The notes under the pieces are model-generated. The model was not told the origin of the DNA. It made no database searches and was given only the letters and a program-made list of their open reading frames with translations. From Alnus glutinosa (taxonomy: Eukaryota > Streptophyta > Magnoliopsida > Fagales > Betulaceae): 64,000 nt of DNA. The stretch's first letter is position 1, and the number at the start of each line of letters is the position of its first letter. The stretch spans positions 7,196,501-7,260,500 of the forward strand of contig NC_084896.1 of NCBI RefSeq assembly GCF_958979055.1, in the 5' to 3' direction. Both the position numbers and the translations under genes were made by a program. Of this stretch, positions 36,561 through 47,671 are shown piece after piece.

Positions 36561-36942
36561 TGTTGATTTATTTTTATTAGGAACATTCTGGTTGACACAG
36601 ACACTTCCATACTAGGGACTGCTTTAACAGGGACACCATATTTCCAGAATCTTTCAGAAGAATATTGTAGAATATTAATTCCAATATGGAATGGACTGAT
36701 CAAGACTTGAATCTGCACAGAATATCTCTAAAGAAGGCAAGTTCCTATTGAAGAAAATATTCTGGAGATCATACAGCTAAGAAAGTTAGTTTTACCTAGA
36801 GCCCGTCTGGATGCCCAGATGCCAGAGTCCGGATGCAAGCCACCGAGAGCAGAAGTTCATGAAGGTCCGAACGGCTCAGCAGACGCGAGCCACCAAGAGC
36901 AAAAGTCCTATGAAGGTCCAGGCAGCCTAGCAGTGAGTTGGT
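36561..36942 (+). repeat. 3' LTR of the copia-like element, truncated
   Basis: Follows the 5' LTR to about 36930 and then is interrupted by the LTR-like sequence at 36943. A further 28 bases of the same LTR reappear at 39309-39336. Confidence 0.75.
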
Positions 36943-39308
36943 TGTAATGTCTTGGTTGAGTCATTTTGATGATTTGGGTTAAAACCCTTGTCCCGCCGTG
37001 AGTGTGTGTTTCCCCTATTTTGTGGGTTTGGCCAGTTATGAGTATTTTGAGGGTTGGTTTTTTGAACCGATTGTGTGGGTAATTCTGATCATGGGTATTT
37101 TTGGTGGTTCTCGTTGGTTGCTGTTGAACCCGTGTGTGTGTTTGGGCTTGTTGTCTCTGTTGTTGGCTGTTGGCAGTGAGTTGTTCCCTGACTTGGTGTA
37201 GGTTGTGCTTTGGTAAAGGATTTTGAAGTGTTATTCTATTGTGTCAGCCGTGTACCCCTGTTTTGTGGTTGGATCGATTCCCATGCTGTTGGCCGAGTAC
37301 TGTCCTGATTGTGCGTGTGTACTGTGTAGACCAAATCTATGATGTTTAGCCATGTATGGTTTTTGATTGTTCCCTGTTTTGGTTGGGTTATGTTCAATTG
37401 TTTAGAGCTTTATGGTTTTGAAGAGAGTGTTACGTCTAAATTAGATTTTGGTCACTGTTCTTTGCAAAAGGATTGAGTTATATTCTTTTGGGGTATTTGT
37501 GAATGGCCGAATGATTTGTGGTGTTTATAAGGTTGAATGAGTATTAGATTCTTAACCTCTTGGTGTTTGATGTTTGGTGAAATTTAGTGTTTACGGTCTT
37601 GATGATTAATGACTCAATTGATTATGTGATTCGGGTGTTTTAGTTTACTGTTAAATATTTGTTGCAGATTCGGTTGAGATATCATTTAGGTTGAGGCTTG
37701 GCTGAGTTGAGTTTTTGGTGTTAGCCATGGGGTGGTTTTGATTATGTGGTTGTGGATTTGGGTAACCCGTGTGTGAAGTGTTTCATTTGAGTAATGTTTT
37801 GGCCATTGATTTTAAAGCATGAATTGTTGTGCCTTGTCATGTTTGGTTTAAACTGATTTTTAGTAAGAATTCCCTATTTTAATTAAATGGGTTATTATCC
37901 TTAGGTTTAAGATAACAATTGGTTTGAGGTTTGTATTTCGGATACGCGTCTATTATAATAAACGTGTTGTTGGGTAATTTATAGAAAGTTTGATATCTTG
38001 ATCAAATGGGTATTCTATTAATGGGCTTGTGTCTTATTATTGATGATTGATGATATTAAATAATGTTTTGGTTAGTTGTGATAATACTCAAATGCTGTTG
38101 TTTATCTTAAAGTTGGTGCTTAGTCTTAATAAAATGATTTAGTTATTATATGTTGGGTTTTTGGACTAAGTATTGATTTTATGTTGTAAATCAAAAGTGG
38201 AAGTGCAATGTTAAAATTGGTATTATTAAAAGAACTGAATTTTTGGTATTTTATGGAAGAAGGTTGAATTTTATTTTGATGAGTTAATTAATTTGCAGTA
38301 ATAATACTGTGTGATTAGGATTCATGTTTAGGCATGAATTTCTGAAGAGTAAAGATATTGACCTACTATGCACATATTATGTATTTGATGCAGGTGATGA
38401 ACTGAGACTGCACAAAAGGGCTGTAAGTATAAATTACTTACTGAGGGTAGTATTGGATTTCAATAGTGTTATGTTTATATTTTATTTTAATTGGATGCAT
38501 GTGAATGATTATTGCATACTGAAATAATAAATCTATTAATATTGGGAAAGAACGGCTCCTAAAGGTTCATGATAGATATTTGCTTGAACCGAAAACCATA
38601 ATAATCATATTGTTTGGAACAACATACAAAGTACCAAAGGAGGGAGGTCTCTGATAGTACGAGAATATGTTAATAAAAAGTAATGTTGGGGAGAACATGC
38701 CCCGAGGATAGCCGCTAATCGGAGAACGTCCATGTGAGTGGAGTGAAAGAATTAAATTGAACTTTTAACACTTTGCATATAAAACTGTCACCACATCATT
38801 ATGTTATCTCTGTCCTTAAATAATGCATAATACATTATATTATTGAATGACAGTTAACTCACTTATGGAACTATGGGGTTGTAGTAATAACCACCATCTC
38901 ATTGATAATTGCGCAGGTTCTGAAGATATGGATTGGACTAACTGCTAGCTTAAGAGATCTAAAGCTATGTAGTTAGGGTTTTAGTGCTTTGTACTTATCA
39001 ATGTTTGTACTATTTTGTAAGTAACACGTTTAGGAATTTACTTGTATTTAGTAAACTTTCCATGTATGCATTTGTGTCATTTGTGATACGTGTTTCATTA
39101 TAAATAGTGTAAAGGACAATAAAATGACTTTCAATGAATGTCTAGAAGAATTTTAGTCAGCTAAATGTATTGTGTTATAATTGCCAAGAATTTAAAAAAA
39201 ATAAATAAAAAAAATTATATTTCACTATTAATTTATAACTCTGATGACGTCGTAACGTCACATGCAAAAATCAAAATTCGCCTTTTTATAAAAGGCGGGT
39301 TATTACAG
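36943..39308 (+). mobile_element. LTR-like insertion, about 2.4 kb
   Basis: Starts TGTAATGTCTTGG and ends GGGTTATTACA, a TG...CA structure with inverted TGTAAT/ATTACA tips. It interrupts the copia-like LTR. Its 3' part has AACTCTGATGACGTCGTAACG, comparable in position to the TCTGATTATCAGG segment of the gypsy-type LTRs read on their sense strand, so it may be a distant relative. No ORF with a recognisable domain and no clear duplication, so the left end is uncertain. Confidence 0.5.
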
Positions 39309-39336
39309 GAGTCCTAAGTTAAAGGAGTCCATTGAA
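39309..39336 (+). repeat. Copia-like LTR remnant at a unit junction
   Basis: GAGTCCTAAGTTAAAGGAGT and the bases after it match the LTR near 13965-13990. The next base begins germin-unit sequence. GAAGAA is shared by both partners at the junction, a possible microhomology join. Confidence 0.6.
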
Positions 39337-39594
39337 GAAAACGCTTAATTTGTTTCTCATTTCAACTCCCATCAAACTAAAAACAGATCGTTATGCAAAA
39401 GACACGGAGTTAAGGGGGATGTTCCAATACACGTACATTAATGTTGATTTGGTCAAATGAGAGACATATAGAGGATATGTTGTCGCTAGGACTCCACTGA
39501 CGTGTTCAACTCATTTTTGTTTTAACATCACATATTCTCGATCAATCATGAGGGACAGGGTCAACTCCATATACCTATAATATATATATATATA
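39337..39594 (+). promoter_or_regulatory. Distal promoter of germin unit 3, cut off from its gene
   Basis: Matches 15209-15470: CACGTACATT, the W-box core GGTCAA and the TGACG motif are all present. It ends at the TA run at 39594, where the hAT-like element starts. The matching proximal half starts at 49830, more than 10 kb away. Confidence 0.7.
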
Positions 39595-41180
39595 CAGTGG
39601 CGGAGCCAAGAATCTATCTTAGTAGGGGCGGAATTAAAATAAAAAATAAAAAAATTTGTTTTTTTTTTATACTAGATTTTTATTATAATACATAAAATTA
39701 TTAGCATATTCCGATAGCTATTAATCTAACAAATTAACAAACAATAGAAAATAACATACCTGAGAGTGGCAAAAATTCTACTGAAACTTGTCACTTGGCC
39801 AGTTAAACCAATCACAAAGTATAAAGAAAACCTTATAAAAATAAAAATAAAAAATGACAATGTTGTTCTCATCAGAATAATAAATAAAAAACTATAATAA
39901 AAAAGAAGAGTCAATAAAATTATTTATAATCACATTGATGTCAAAAGAATAAATAAATAAATTGAATTCGAGTATGAAAGTTTGAACAAAAATAAAAGTT
40001 ACAATTTATTAAGTAATAAAGATGAAAGATCTTTTTTTTTTTTTGGATGAATTAATTCTCTATAAACCACCAAAACAGAGTTATAATCCTCAAGTAAAAA
40101 AAACAATTGGAACACATATATCCAAATAAGAACAAAGGCAGCTAAATAGTAGACCACACCAACAGAACAAGACTGTTAAACATTGCAGAAAAACACTATC
40201 AACAACTATAGATTATCCTATCTTAATCCAAACAAATACAACTATAGTCTATATATGCTTCAAATTGCAATTTGCAATTTGCAATGATTGTAAGTAATAA
40301 AGAAAAGCAAAACAAAGAAAATTAACTTAATAATAAAAAAAAAAATGCAGTTGTGGGCCTGACAAGTCACATGACTCACATTGCAACTATTAAAAAAAAA
40401 AATTCTGAAAAGAAGTCAACAAAACAGAAAAGAAAAAAAAAAATCTGAAAAGTCAGATAAATTAACAAAACAAAACAAAAAAATTAAAAATTAAAATCTG
40501 AAAAGGCAACGTTGAAAAGTCAAGATAAGTTGGAGAAAAAAAAAAAAAGAAAGAAAGAAAATCAACAAAACAGAAAGAAAAAACAAAATAAAAATCTAGC
40601 AACGTTGAAAAGTCGTGAACCACATATTTCATCCCTTATCTAGTTATCTTGAAAGAAAAAAGCAAATGAAAGAAAATCTGCAGTCTATTATTCGTCTCAT
40701 CCACTATGACCATTGCCCAGTACTAGAAAAGAAAAGAAAAAAAAAAGGTAGATGGCTTGCTTAGTGCTTACCATACGAGATATTGCCGACTGCCGAGGCC
40801 CGAGGAGGTGGTGCAGATGCCGAAGGTCAAAGAAGAAGATTTGTATTCTTGGCTTAATGGCTTCTTATGGTTGGCTTTTGCAGATTTGTATTTTTTTTTT
40901 TTTCCACAAAATTGTTCGTTCGACCGTTCCTCTTCCTGAGCAAGTGAGAATTTAATGATTGTTGTTGGTTTTTTTTTTTTTTGATAAAATTTTCTTTGAC
41001 GGTTGGTTTTTCCATGTAAATGTAATTTTTTTTTTTCCTTTTGTTATTAGCAGGAGGGGCGGGCTAGCATCAACATTTTTTTTTCTTCTTTTTAATGAAT
41101 TGTTTTTTAAAATATCTGTAAAAAAAGAAAAAAATTCTCAGCCATTTAGGGTGGTCCCGCCCCCTTTGTCTCCACCACTG
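39595..41180. mobile_element. hAT-like non-autonomous transposon, copy A
   Basis: Starts CAGTGGCGGAGCCAAG and ends CTCCACCACTG (inverted: CAGTGGTGGAG), 1,586 bp. It is nearly identical to copy B at 48200-49829. Short A/T-rich frames only, with no transposase motif. The left flank is the TA run TATATATA; the right flank does not repeat it. The hAT assignment rests on the end sequence and size of the putative 8-bp duplication shared by the pair's outer flanks. Confidence 0.7.
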
Positions 41181-41670
41181 CAGTTGAGTCTATTCTTTGG
41201 AAGCTAGCTTGAGCCTATTTACTTTTGAAAACAGTGGAAAAGAGAAAGAGAACTGTTACAAAGTAAACTGATGTGGGCATATATCATACTCATTCTGTGA
41301 AAGCACTCATTTATGGTGAATTCAGGTTCAGGTCGCATTCACATGGGTTTACATAGTGTCGAGACAACTATATAAGACTATTTCGAGAAATTGTAATCTT
41401 TAATAGCTATTTCGAAAAAGCCACAACTTACAAAACAAAATAAATTGTATTGTAAAGAATAATATATAATCAACCCTCTTTCATTTTATCAGTACCATCA
41501 TTTAAATTATATAAAATGACATTTCTGACACGTATAACTACTACTAAACTACTACTGACTACTCTCAACATGGGAAAACTCTATCTTTTAAAAAAGAATA
41601 AAAAAACCATCACTTGTCCTCTCGAATTGAGAGGTCTTTTCCTCTACTACTACAGCTACTACTATCGATA
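41181..41670 (+). repeat. Segment S, first copy
   Basis: About 490 bases matching 47672-48191, from CAGTTGAG to the CTACTACTACAGCTACTAC block. In the second copy this segment lies downstream of the chitinase, so this may be the tail of a lost chitinase copy. Confidence 0.75.
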
Positions 41671-41895
41671 TAATATTTAATTAGTAGTACTTGTTGTACA
41701 TAAAGTATGTCAAGCAATTTTTTTTTTTTTTACTCAAGGTTATTTAACCCTAGGATTTATGATCGATTATATTATATACATCAATCCTAACCAGACCCAT
41801 TTAATTAAACGGGTCGATCAGACCTCTCAACCCTAATTCACTAATTTTATGTTGGGTTTATGGGTTTTCGTAAATCGTATAAAAAATTGTCAGTC

Positions 41896-41934
<39 letters not shown>

Positions 41935-43640
41935 GTATCAAGTTCGGATCATGTCATAATATGGGTATAAGATAATATGTCATTGATAATCGATTAAATC
42001 TATTTAATTAAACAGGCTAAACCCCTCGACCCTAACTCGTAAATTGTAGTACTGAATTATCCACCCTACTTTGTCGAAACCATGGGAGTAGATTATATGG
42101 GTGGATCGATGTTTTACGTTGTTGTCGAAACTACATATGGTGAAACAAAGATGACAAAAGAGCTATACTTTGAAAAATAACCTAAAACATCTTAAATCTA
42201 GAAATTTATTTCGTTCTTGACCGGACTACGGCATACACTCTCGTAAACCGCTATTACTTCTTGTTTTCTTCTCTTAACATCAACGTGACATATATGTTGC
42301 CATCTAATAAAATAACGCACATTTTAGGTGTCAAACAACTATGAACATCCAAGTGCTTCAAAACATGGCACCAGGTAGTCACTTTTTTTTTTAGAGACAT
42401 GTAACATCTACATCTTTTATATATTTTTTATACGTCTCTTTTCTAAATCAACAATTAAATTTGTAGGACTTATAAAAATTCATGTAGGTCTTACAAATTC
42501 AATGGTTGATTTAGAAAAGAGATGTATGGGAGATATACAAGAGATGTTAAAAAACCATTTTTCCTTTTTTTTTTATTGAGTAATGCTATACATTATTTAT
42601 TTATTTTATTCTTCAATAAATTCAATAGTAATTTTAAAAGTCACATCAACTTTAAAAAATAAAAAAGATGACATATAACATGATTCCTTTATATTCCTTT
42701 TCAAAAAACCACAGGTGACGAGATTCCGGCAATAGTGGCCGAATTTCGGCAGCACTGCATGGCCAGATTCTTTCACTAGCCGGTCGGATTCCGGCTTTTT
42801 ACTAGAATCTAGGTCACCAGAATCTAGCTACTATTGCCGAATTCCTGGGACGTTGGTCAGCATCCGATGGAAATTGCCAGATTCCGGCTAGTTTCGCCAA
42901 AATTTGAGTCGTCAGAATCCGGCTCAAATTGCTAGATTTCGGCACCGGCTGGCCGTATTCCAACCAGTTTTATCGGAATCCGACAACCGAATCCCAAAAT
43001 TCGAGGACTTTGGTGGCAGATTCAGGTTGCCAACAAACTCCAATGTCTGGCGGTGGCGGATTCCTATAAACGTGCGTGTAAGAATGAAGAATTTAAATTC
43101 AGAAAACGATTTACGGTTTTTAAAACCGTAAATCGTTTTCCAAAATTAAAGAGGTTTTTTCGGTCAAACTGAAAATGGTTTCTACTGACCATCATTTTCG
43201 ATTGCACCAAATACCGAAAAATATAGAAAATATTTTTCAGAAAATATTTTACGCTCAAAGAAACAGAGCATTAATAGGTATCTTGAGTGAAGAATATCTT
43301 CCCCCCATATTCCACTTAAACAAATAGTTTTTTATTAATTTTTTTATTTTAGTTTTTAAGAAAATAAGGGTATTATAGGAATATTTCTACAAATTTGGCA
43401 TTTTTAGCACACTTTGATAGTTTGATGGGTCACATTAGTGCACTTAAAATTTCAATGAGCTATTCTAAAATTAGGTGTTAGTTTGATGTGTCAATATTTG
43501 TGTTCTTGTTTTTGATGCCATAAGGTTGTAAACGAGCGTAGCTTACCTAAGTATTAAATGTTTAAGTTTGATGTATTAAATGCTTTGCTTATTTCAAACT
43601 GACATTAGCCGTCCTAAGCCATCATTCAGTCAAACTTTTC
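41671..43640. other. Intergenic repeats, no gene
   Basis: Contains a dispersed repeat with TTTAATTAAACGGGTC at about 41795-42060 (related to the MITE in the chitinase intron), a TA run at 41902-41932, an inverted repeat at about 42425-42535 (ATACGTCTCTTTTCTAAATC and its complement), and a GC-richer block at 42714-43078 full of ATTCCGGC/GCCGGATT words. Confidence 0.5.
43102..43140. repeat. Perfect 39-bp palindrome
   Basis: Arms of 19 bases (GAAAACGATTTACGGTTTT and its complement) around one central T. It would form a hairpin with almost no loop; most likely the inner junction of a small inverted-repeat element. Confidence 0.9.
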
Positions 43641-44385
43641 CTCAAATAAAAACATTTTTCTGACTCTTCCTTAGAGATATAATTATCCTCATTGTTACAT
43701 TCACCCATTTGACGAGAAAAATCAGAAATAAATCTGCAAATTAAACATCTTCTGCCTCTGATCAAACATCATCTTCTCCACAGCAGAACGCGTTTCTGAG
43801 TCCAAGTTAGACAACTTGCTTGGCTCCGGTTCCACTTTCTGGTTATCAATCTCTTGGCCCCGCTTTAACAAAGACCTCCACCAGTCTGTCCGGTCTCTCT
43901 TGCTCATAAGAATGGAGATTGATTTCTGATCTTCGAAACTCCAAAAGAAATCGTCAGCTTTCACAGGCTTATATAGCTCCCCATCGTGAAAATTATGTGT
44001 TTATAGAAAATTTGTTTCTCTCTAAACACATATAATAGGAAGACAAAAAAGAAGAAAGGAAGACAAGAAAAAAGAAATGAAGAAAGGAGTACCTGTGTAG
44101 GAGAGAAGAGAGAAGATAGAAGGAGAAAATGGGGGGAAAAAGAAATAAATAGGGGGTGAGTAGGAAAAAACGGAGGGAAAACGAAAAAATTAGTGGCGTG
44201 CTGAATTCACCATGCCACTAATTAGTGGCGTGTCAGTCAGACACGCCACTAAATTTGTGGCGTGTTGTATTGACACGCCACTAATTATTTTAGTGAGGTG
44301 TTACTTTTGACACGCCACTAATTAGCGAAGTGTTAAAAAGTATATTACTGTAGACACGCCACTAAATGCAGAGTTTTTTGTAGTG
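43640..44385 (-). mobile_element. Terminal part of a CACTA-like element with gene fragment
   Basis: Read on the minus strand the end is CACTACAAAAAACTCTGC at 44385, the CACTA-family tip. Inside it, between 44191 and 44364, the words TAGTGGCGTG and CACGCCACTA recur in both orientations, as in CACTA subterminal repeats. Farther in lies the NudC-type fragment. I did not find the opposite terminus, so the left limit given is only where the recognisable content stops. Confidence 0.6.
43722..43986 (-). pseudogene. NudC/BOBBER-type gene fragment, probably captured by a transposon
   Basis: On the minus strand it reads DGELYKPVKADDFFWSFEDQ, then a KSISIL-type stretch, DWWRSLLKRGQEIDNQKVEP, EPSKLSNLDSETRSAVEKMM and FDQRQKM. 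This is the C-terminal part of plant NudC-domain (CS/p23-like) co-chaperones such as BOBBER1, which help protein folding and development. Only about 85 codons remain and the CS domain start, the beginning of the gene and its true end are missing. No frameshift is seen in the fragment. It ends some 400 bases from the CACTA-like terminus at 44385, so capture is the likely explanation. Confidence 0.8.
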
Positions 44386-44489
44386 TCCACACGTCCATCA
44401 CCAGGAATATATGGAAAGAAAATCAACTTGTGCATGAAAGGCATTTGCTTTGAAAAGAAAATCTGCATGATATGGTCCCCTACTCATAC

Positions 44490-45052
44490 ACATCCTTTAA
44501 AATTCCAATCCAAGTAGGAAAAAGACTCTATATCCGCACAGATTTATGCTCTTTTATTGTGGGGCAATTTGGGCATAGTAAAATTCCAAAATAGGAAAAA
44601 CCTATTTCTGACTTATTTGTTTTATTTTTCATTAGCTTTCCAACGCTACCAAATTCAATGCAATCCGATTCTTGAGCCGAAAGTTATGATGAAAATAAAG
44701 TGACGTGCTCAATCTGGATTCTTTCCATAAATAAAAGATTTTGCCACTTCATTAAAATCTTGGAATTTGAAGGATTTTCTTCCAAAACCTTTTTCCCAAT
44801 AACGTGTAGAGCTGCTGCCCATTATGGAGGGAGATATGTGCTTGATTTGGTCCCCACAAGTCTAGAGATAAAATTGATTTGGACCTTCCTTGCATCTTTA
44901 TGTCAATTCCACAAAAATAACGACATTATTTCTCAAAGACCTGCAAAACACTAAAATACCAAAACTAACAAAAAGTATTAGAAAATAACAAAACTAAGGG
45001 TGTAACAAATATAAATTAAGGGGTCCAATTATACACTATTCTGCACTCATCA
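44490..45052. repeat. Right part of the TGATG...CATCA LTR-like element
   Basis: Matches 23740-24513 in order (GGGGCAATTTGGGCATAGTA, GCTTTCCAACGC, GAGCTGCTGCCCATTATGGA, ending GCACTCATCA). Its end is only about 106 bases from the chitinase start codon. Confidence 0.75.
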
Positions 45053-45158
45053 CAACCCATTTAGAATAGAATAGTCAAGGAAAACCCATTACACATGCGG
45101 CTATATATACCCATGACCATTCTCTTCTATAAACCATATACAACCTCTATAGATAAAA
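45053..45158 (+). promoter_or_regulatory. Core promoter and leader of the chitinase
   Basis: CTATATATAC at 45102-45111 is a clear TATA box, roughly 50 bases before the ATG. Everything upstream of 45052 is LTR-derived, so the original upstream control region has been displaced. Confidence 0.65.
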
Positions 45159-47017
45159 ATGAAGGTTTATACCTTAATTCTCTCCTTAGCTTTCTTGCTT
45201 GGAACTTCAGCAGAACAATGTGGAAGTCAGGCCGGTGGAGCTGCATGTCCAAATGGGCTATGTTGTAGCAAATATGGGTGGTGTGGCAGCACAGCTGACT
45301 ACTGTGAGACTGGCTGCCAAAGCCAATGCAAATCAGCTGGCGAAACCCCATCCGCCACTCCTAACGGAGGCGATGTCGGCAGCATCATCAGCGCCGCGCT
45401 TTTCGACCAACTGCTTAAATATCGGAACGATGCGCGATGTAAGAGCAACGGATTCTACACATACAATGCTTTCATCACTGCTACACGATCTTTTGGTGGC
45501 TTTGGCACAAATGGTGATGTTAATACACGTAAAAGGGAGATTGCTGCTTTCTTGGCTCAAACCTCTCACGAGACCACAGGTGAAAAAGTTTTGTTTTTGT
45601 TGGATTTGTTGGATTTAAATGCAAAAAAAGATGATTAATTATATATATTTTGTGTAGGAGGATGGTCAAGTGCACCAGATGGCCCATATGCATGGGGTTA
45701 TTGCTTCATTACGGAAACCAACAAGGCAGCCTATTGTACGCCGTCCAAAGAATGGCCGTGCGCTGCAGGCAAACAATATTATGGCCGAGGACCCCTTCAA
45801 CTCACTCAGTAAGTAACTAAGAACTTCCGGCAGCTTTTTTTAGATCTTTTTTCAAAAAAAAATCAAAGAAATTAAACTACTTTTTGCTTTTTTATTAAAA
45901 TACCGTCCACATAGCTTCTCTTTTCATTTAAATATTCTTTCAAATTAATGTTAAAAGAAAGATCAGAGACAAAGAAAAAGACTTTTCTTAATTAAATAAA
46001 TTAATAAAGATAAGAAAAAATAAATTGATTCCCAGAATCTTAATTGGGTATCACGGTAGCTTTCCTTTAGTATAGGTAAGAGAAAATGAAACAGCAGCAG
46101 ATGGCTTTTTGAGATTTTTCCTACATTTAGAAAAGGAAATAAAGTTTAGGGAGTCTGTTGATAGTGCTTTGAGTCTTTGAATTAAACATTACTTCCGCGC
46201 AGGCACACAATTAAACGTATAATTAGGGGTAACAATTATACGTGTTCATGTGTTAGGTTAGAGTCGTGCGTAGGCATGAGTATAAAACTATATACGTCAA
46301 TCTTAACTCGACCTATTTAATTAAAGCGGGTTAGACTCCTCAATCCTAACCCAATAATTTTGTATTGGGTTCATATTGAGTTTGCAGGTCGTATAAAAAA
46401 ATGTCCACCCTAACGTTTAGTGTCGGGTTCACATCGAGTACTCAAAATATAGGTATAAGATTATATATGTAAATTTTAACTTGAACCATTTAATTAAATG
46501 AGTCAAACCCATTAACTCTAACCTATTAATTTCGTTTTTAATTCATATCCGATTCGCGAGTTGTATGAAATATTGTCAGCCTTATCCTTACATATAATAT
46601 CAGAGATCGACTTCTGACGACTTTGATTGTTTGGTTGACCTTGATAGCAACTACAACTACGGGCAAGCGGGGAAAGCCATTGGAGCTGATCTGCTAAACA
46701 ATCCGGATCTGGTAGCCACAGACGCAACCATATCATTCAAGACAGCCATATGGTTTTGGATGACCCCACAGGGAAACAAGCCGTCCAGCCACGATGTCAT
46801 CATCGGAAAATGGACACCGTCCGCTGCGGACAGGTCAGCTGGTCGGGTTTCGGGCTACGGTGTCATTACCAACATAATCAATGGTGGGCTGGAATGTGGG
46901 AAGGGTGCTGACAGTAGAGTGGCTGATAGGATCGGGTTCTACAAAAGGTACTGTGACATCTTGGGAGTAAGCTACGGGGACAACTTGGACTGCAACAATC
47001 AGAAGCCTTTTGCCTAA
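45159..47017 (+). CDS. Class I chitinase (hevein domain + GH19)
   Basis: Exons 45159-45579, 45658-45808 and 46648-47017; all introns GT-AG; 313 residues. A signal peptide of about 19 residues ([18 protein letters not shown]) is followed by a hevein chitin-binding domain with eight cysteines (from [15 protein letters not shown] to GCQSQC), a short Ser/Thr/Pro linker and a GH19 catalytic domain. Catalytic acids are Glu138 (SHETTGGW) and Glu160 (YCFITETN), 22 apart as in the family; [16 protein letters not shown] and [12 protein letters not shown] are also conserved. It hydrolyses chitin in fungal walls. The protein ends CNNQKPFA and lacks the usual C-terminal vacuolar-sorting extension, so it is probably apoplastic. 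The frame is intact. It stands between two copies of a hAT-like element. Confidence 0.96.
46224..46590. mobile_element. hAT-type MITE in chitinase intron 2
   Basis: Starts TAGGGGTAACAATTATACG and ends in TCCTTA, with flanks CGTATAAT and CATATAAT (7 of 8 match). The inside has repeated TTTAATTAAA and AACCCAATAA words like those at 41795 and 52330. It accounts for 367 of the 839 bases of the intron. Confidence 0.6.
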
Positions 47018-47041
47018 GCTGCACTGCTATGTTCCAAGGCA

Positions 47042-47144
47042 AATAAAGGTTCAAACAAGTACAATAAGGAGACAATAATATAACCCTATGTAATTGGAGA
47101 TTTTCTTGTCCATTAAGAAACTCTCTAGATTACAGCTGAATAAA
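47042..47144 (+). terminator. Chitinase 3' region with two AATAAA signals
   Basis: AATAAA at 47042-47047 and again at 47139-47144; either could direct cleavage. Confidence 0.65.
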
Positions 47145-47226
47145 GAAGTAAAAAGAGTTCCCACTTATCTCTTACTATGGTGAATTTACTTTAAGCTGAC
47201 GATCGCATGGACAAGGCCGAATAACG

Positions 47227-47496
47227 CACTACAAGAATTTTAGTCTTTAACGACGACTTTAATAGCCATCATGATATTGATAATTGGTTAATTATCAGCG
47301 TCAACATTTTAATGTTGTCGCTGATAATAAGTTATCGACAACGACTTAATTGTCATCGTTTCTATTACCAATTTTGAGATTATATGGGAATCCCGGAAAG
47401 TTTATATCGACTACGTATACTACTTTTAACGACATGTTTTTGTCGCTAAAAGTGATCATCTGCAACGAATTTTAGGAACGACTTTTTGTTGCAGTG
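47227..47496. mobile_element. CACTA-like MITE, 270 bp
   Basis: Begins CACTACAAGAATTTTAG and ends TTTTTGTTGCAGTG, giving CACT-type inverted ends. Flanking triplets are ACG and ACA (2 of 3). The interior has an inverted repeat at about 47294-47328 (ATCAGCGTCAACA / TGTTGTCGCTGAT) and repeated ACGAC words typical of CACTA subterminal regions. Confidence 0.65.
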
Positions 47497-47671
47497 ACAT
47501 TCACGATAAACCAATTAAGGTGATGGTAAATGCCCCGGTCCCTTTCCTCCGTCAAAAGGCACTTGAACAGCTAGGGAATGGATGCCCTCTTCCCTCCGTC
47601 ACAATCCCAATGCTAATTATTTGGACAACTGATTCCGGTATATAAGTTACGTTCAGGCTATTCTTAGGCTC

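Larger units (their letters stand above)
30456..36942 (+). mobile_element. copia-like LTR element with gag and an extra ORF, no polymerase
   Basis: Layout: 5' LTR 30456-31470, primer site 31472-31487, gag 31580-33331, spacer, spliced-looking extra ORF 35274-36336, purine tract 36551-36560, 3' LTR from 36561 and cut at about 36942. The two LTR starts agree well (TGTTGRTTTATT, then GGACTGATCAAGAC). In the 3.2 kb between gag and the 3' LTR there are no protease, integrase, reverse transcriptase or RNase H motifs, so it must borrow enzymes. gag-only elements of this kind are known in plants; the extra ORF is the unusual part. Confidence 0.8.

Noticed and set aside
36998..37201. 67-codon open frame in the LTR-like insertion
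   Set aside because: Trp/Val/Leu-rich translation of GT-rich LTR sequence with no homology pattern or supporting copy.
39726..41207. Short frames inside the hAT-like elements as genes
   Set aside because: Phe/Leu-rich translations of A/T runs. The paired copy has the same frames, but low complexity explains them and no transposase motif is present.
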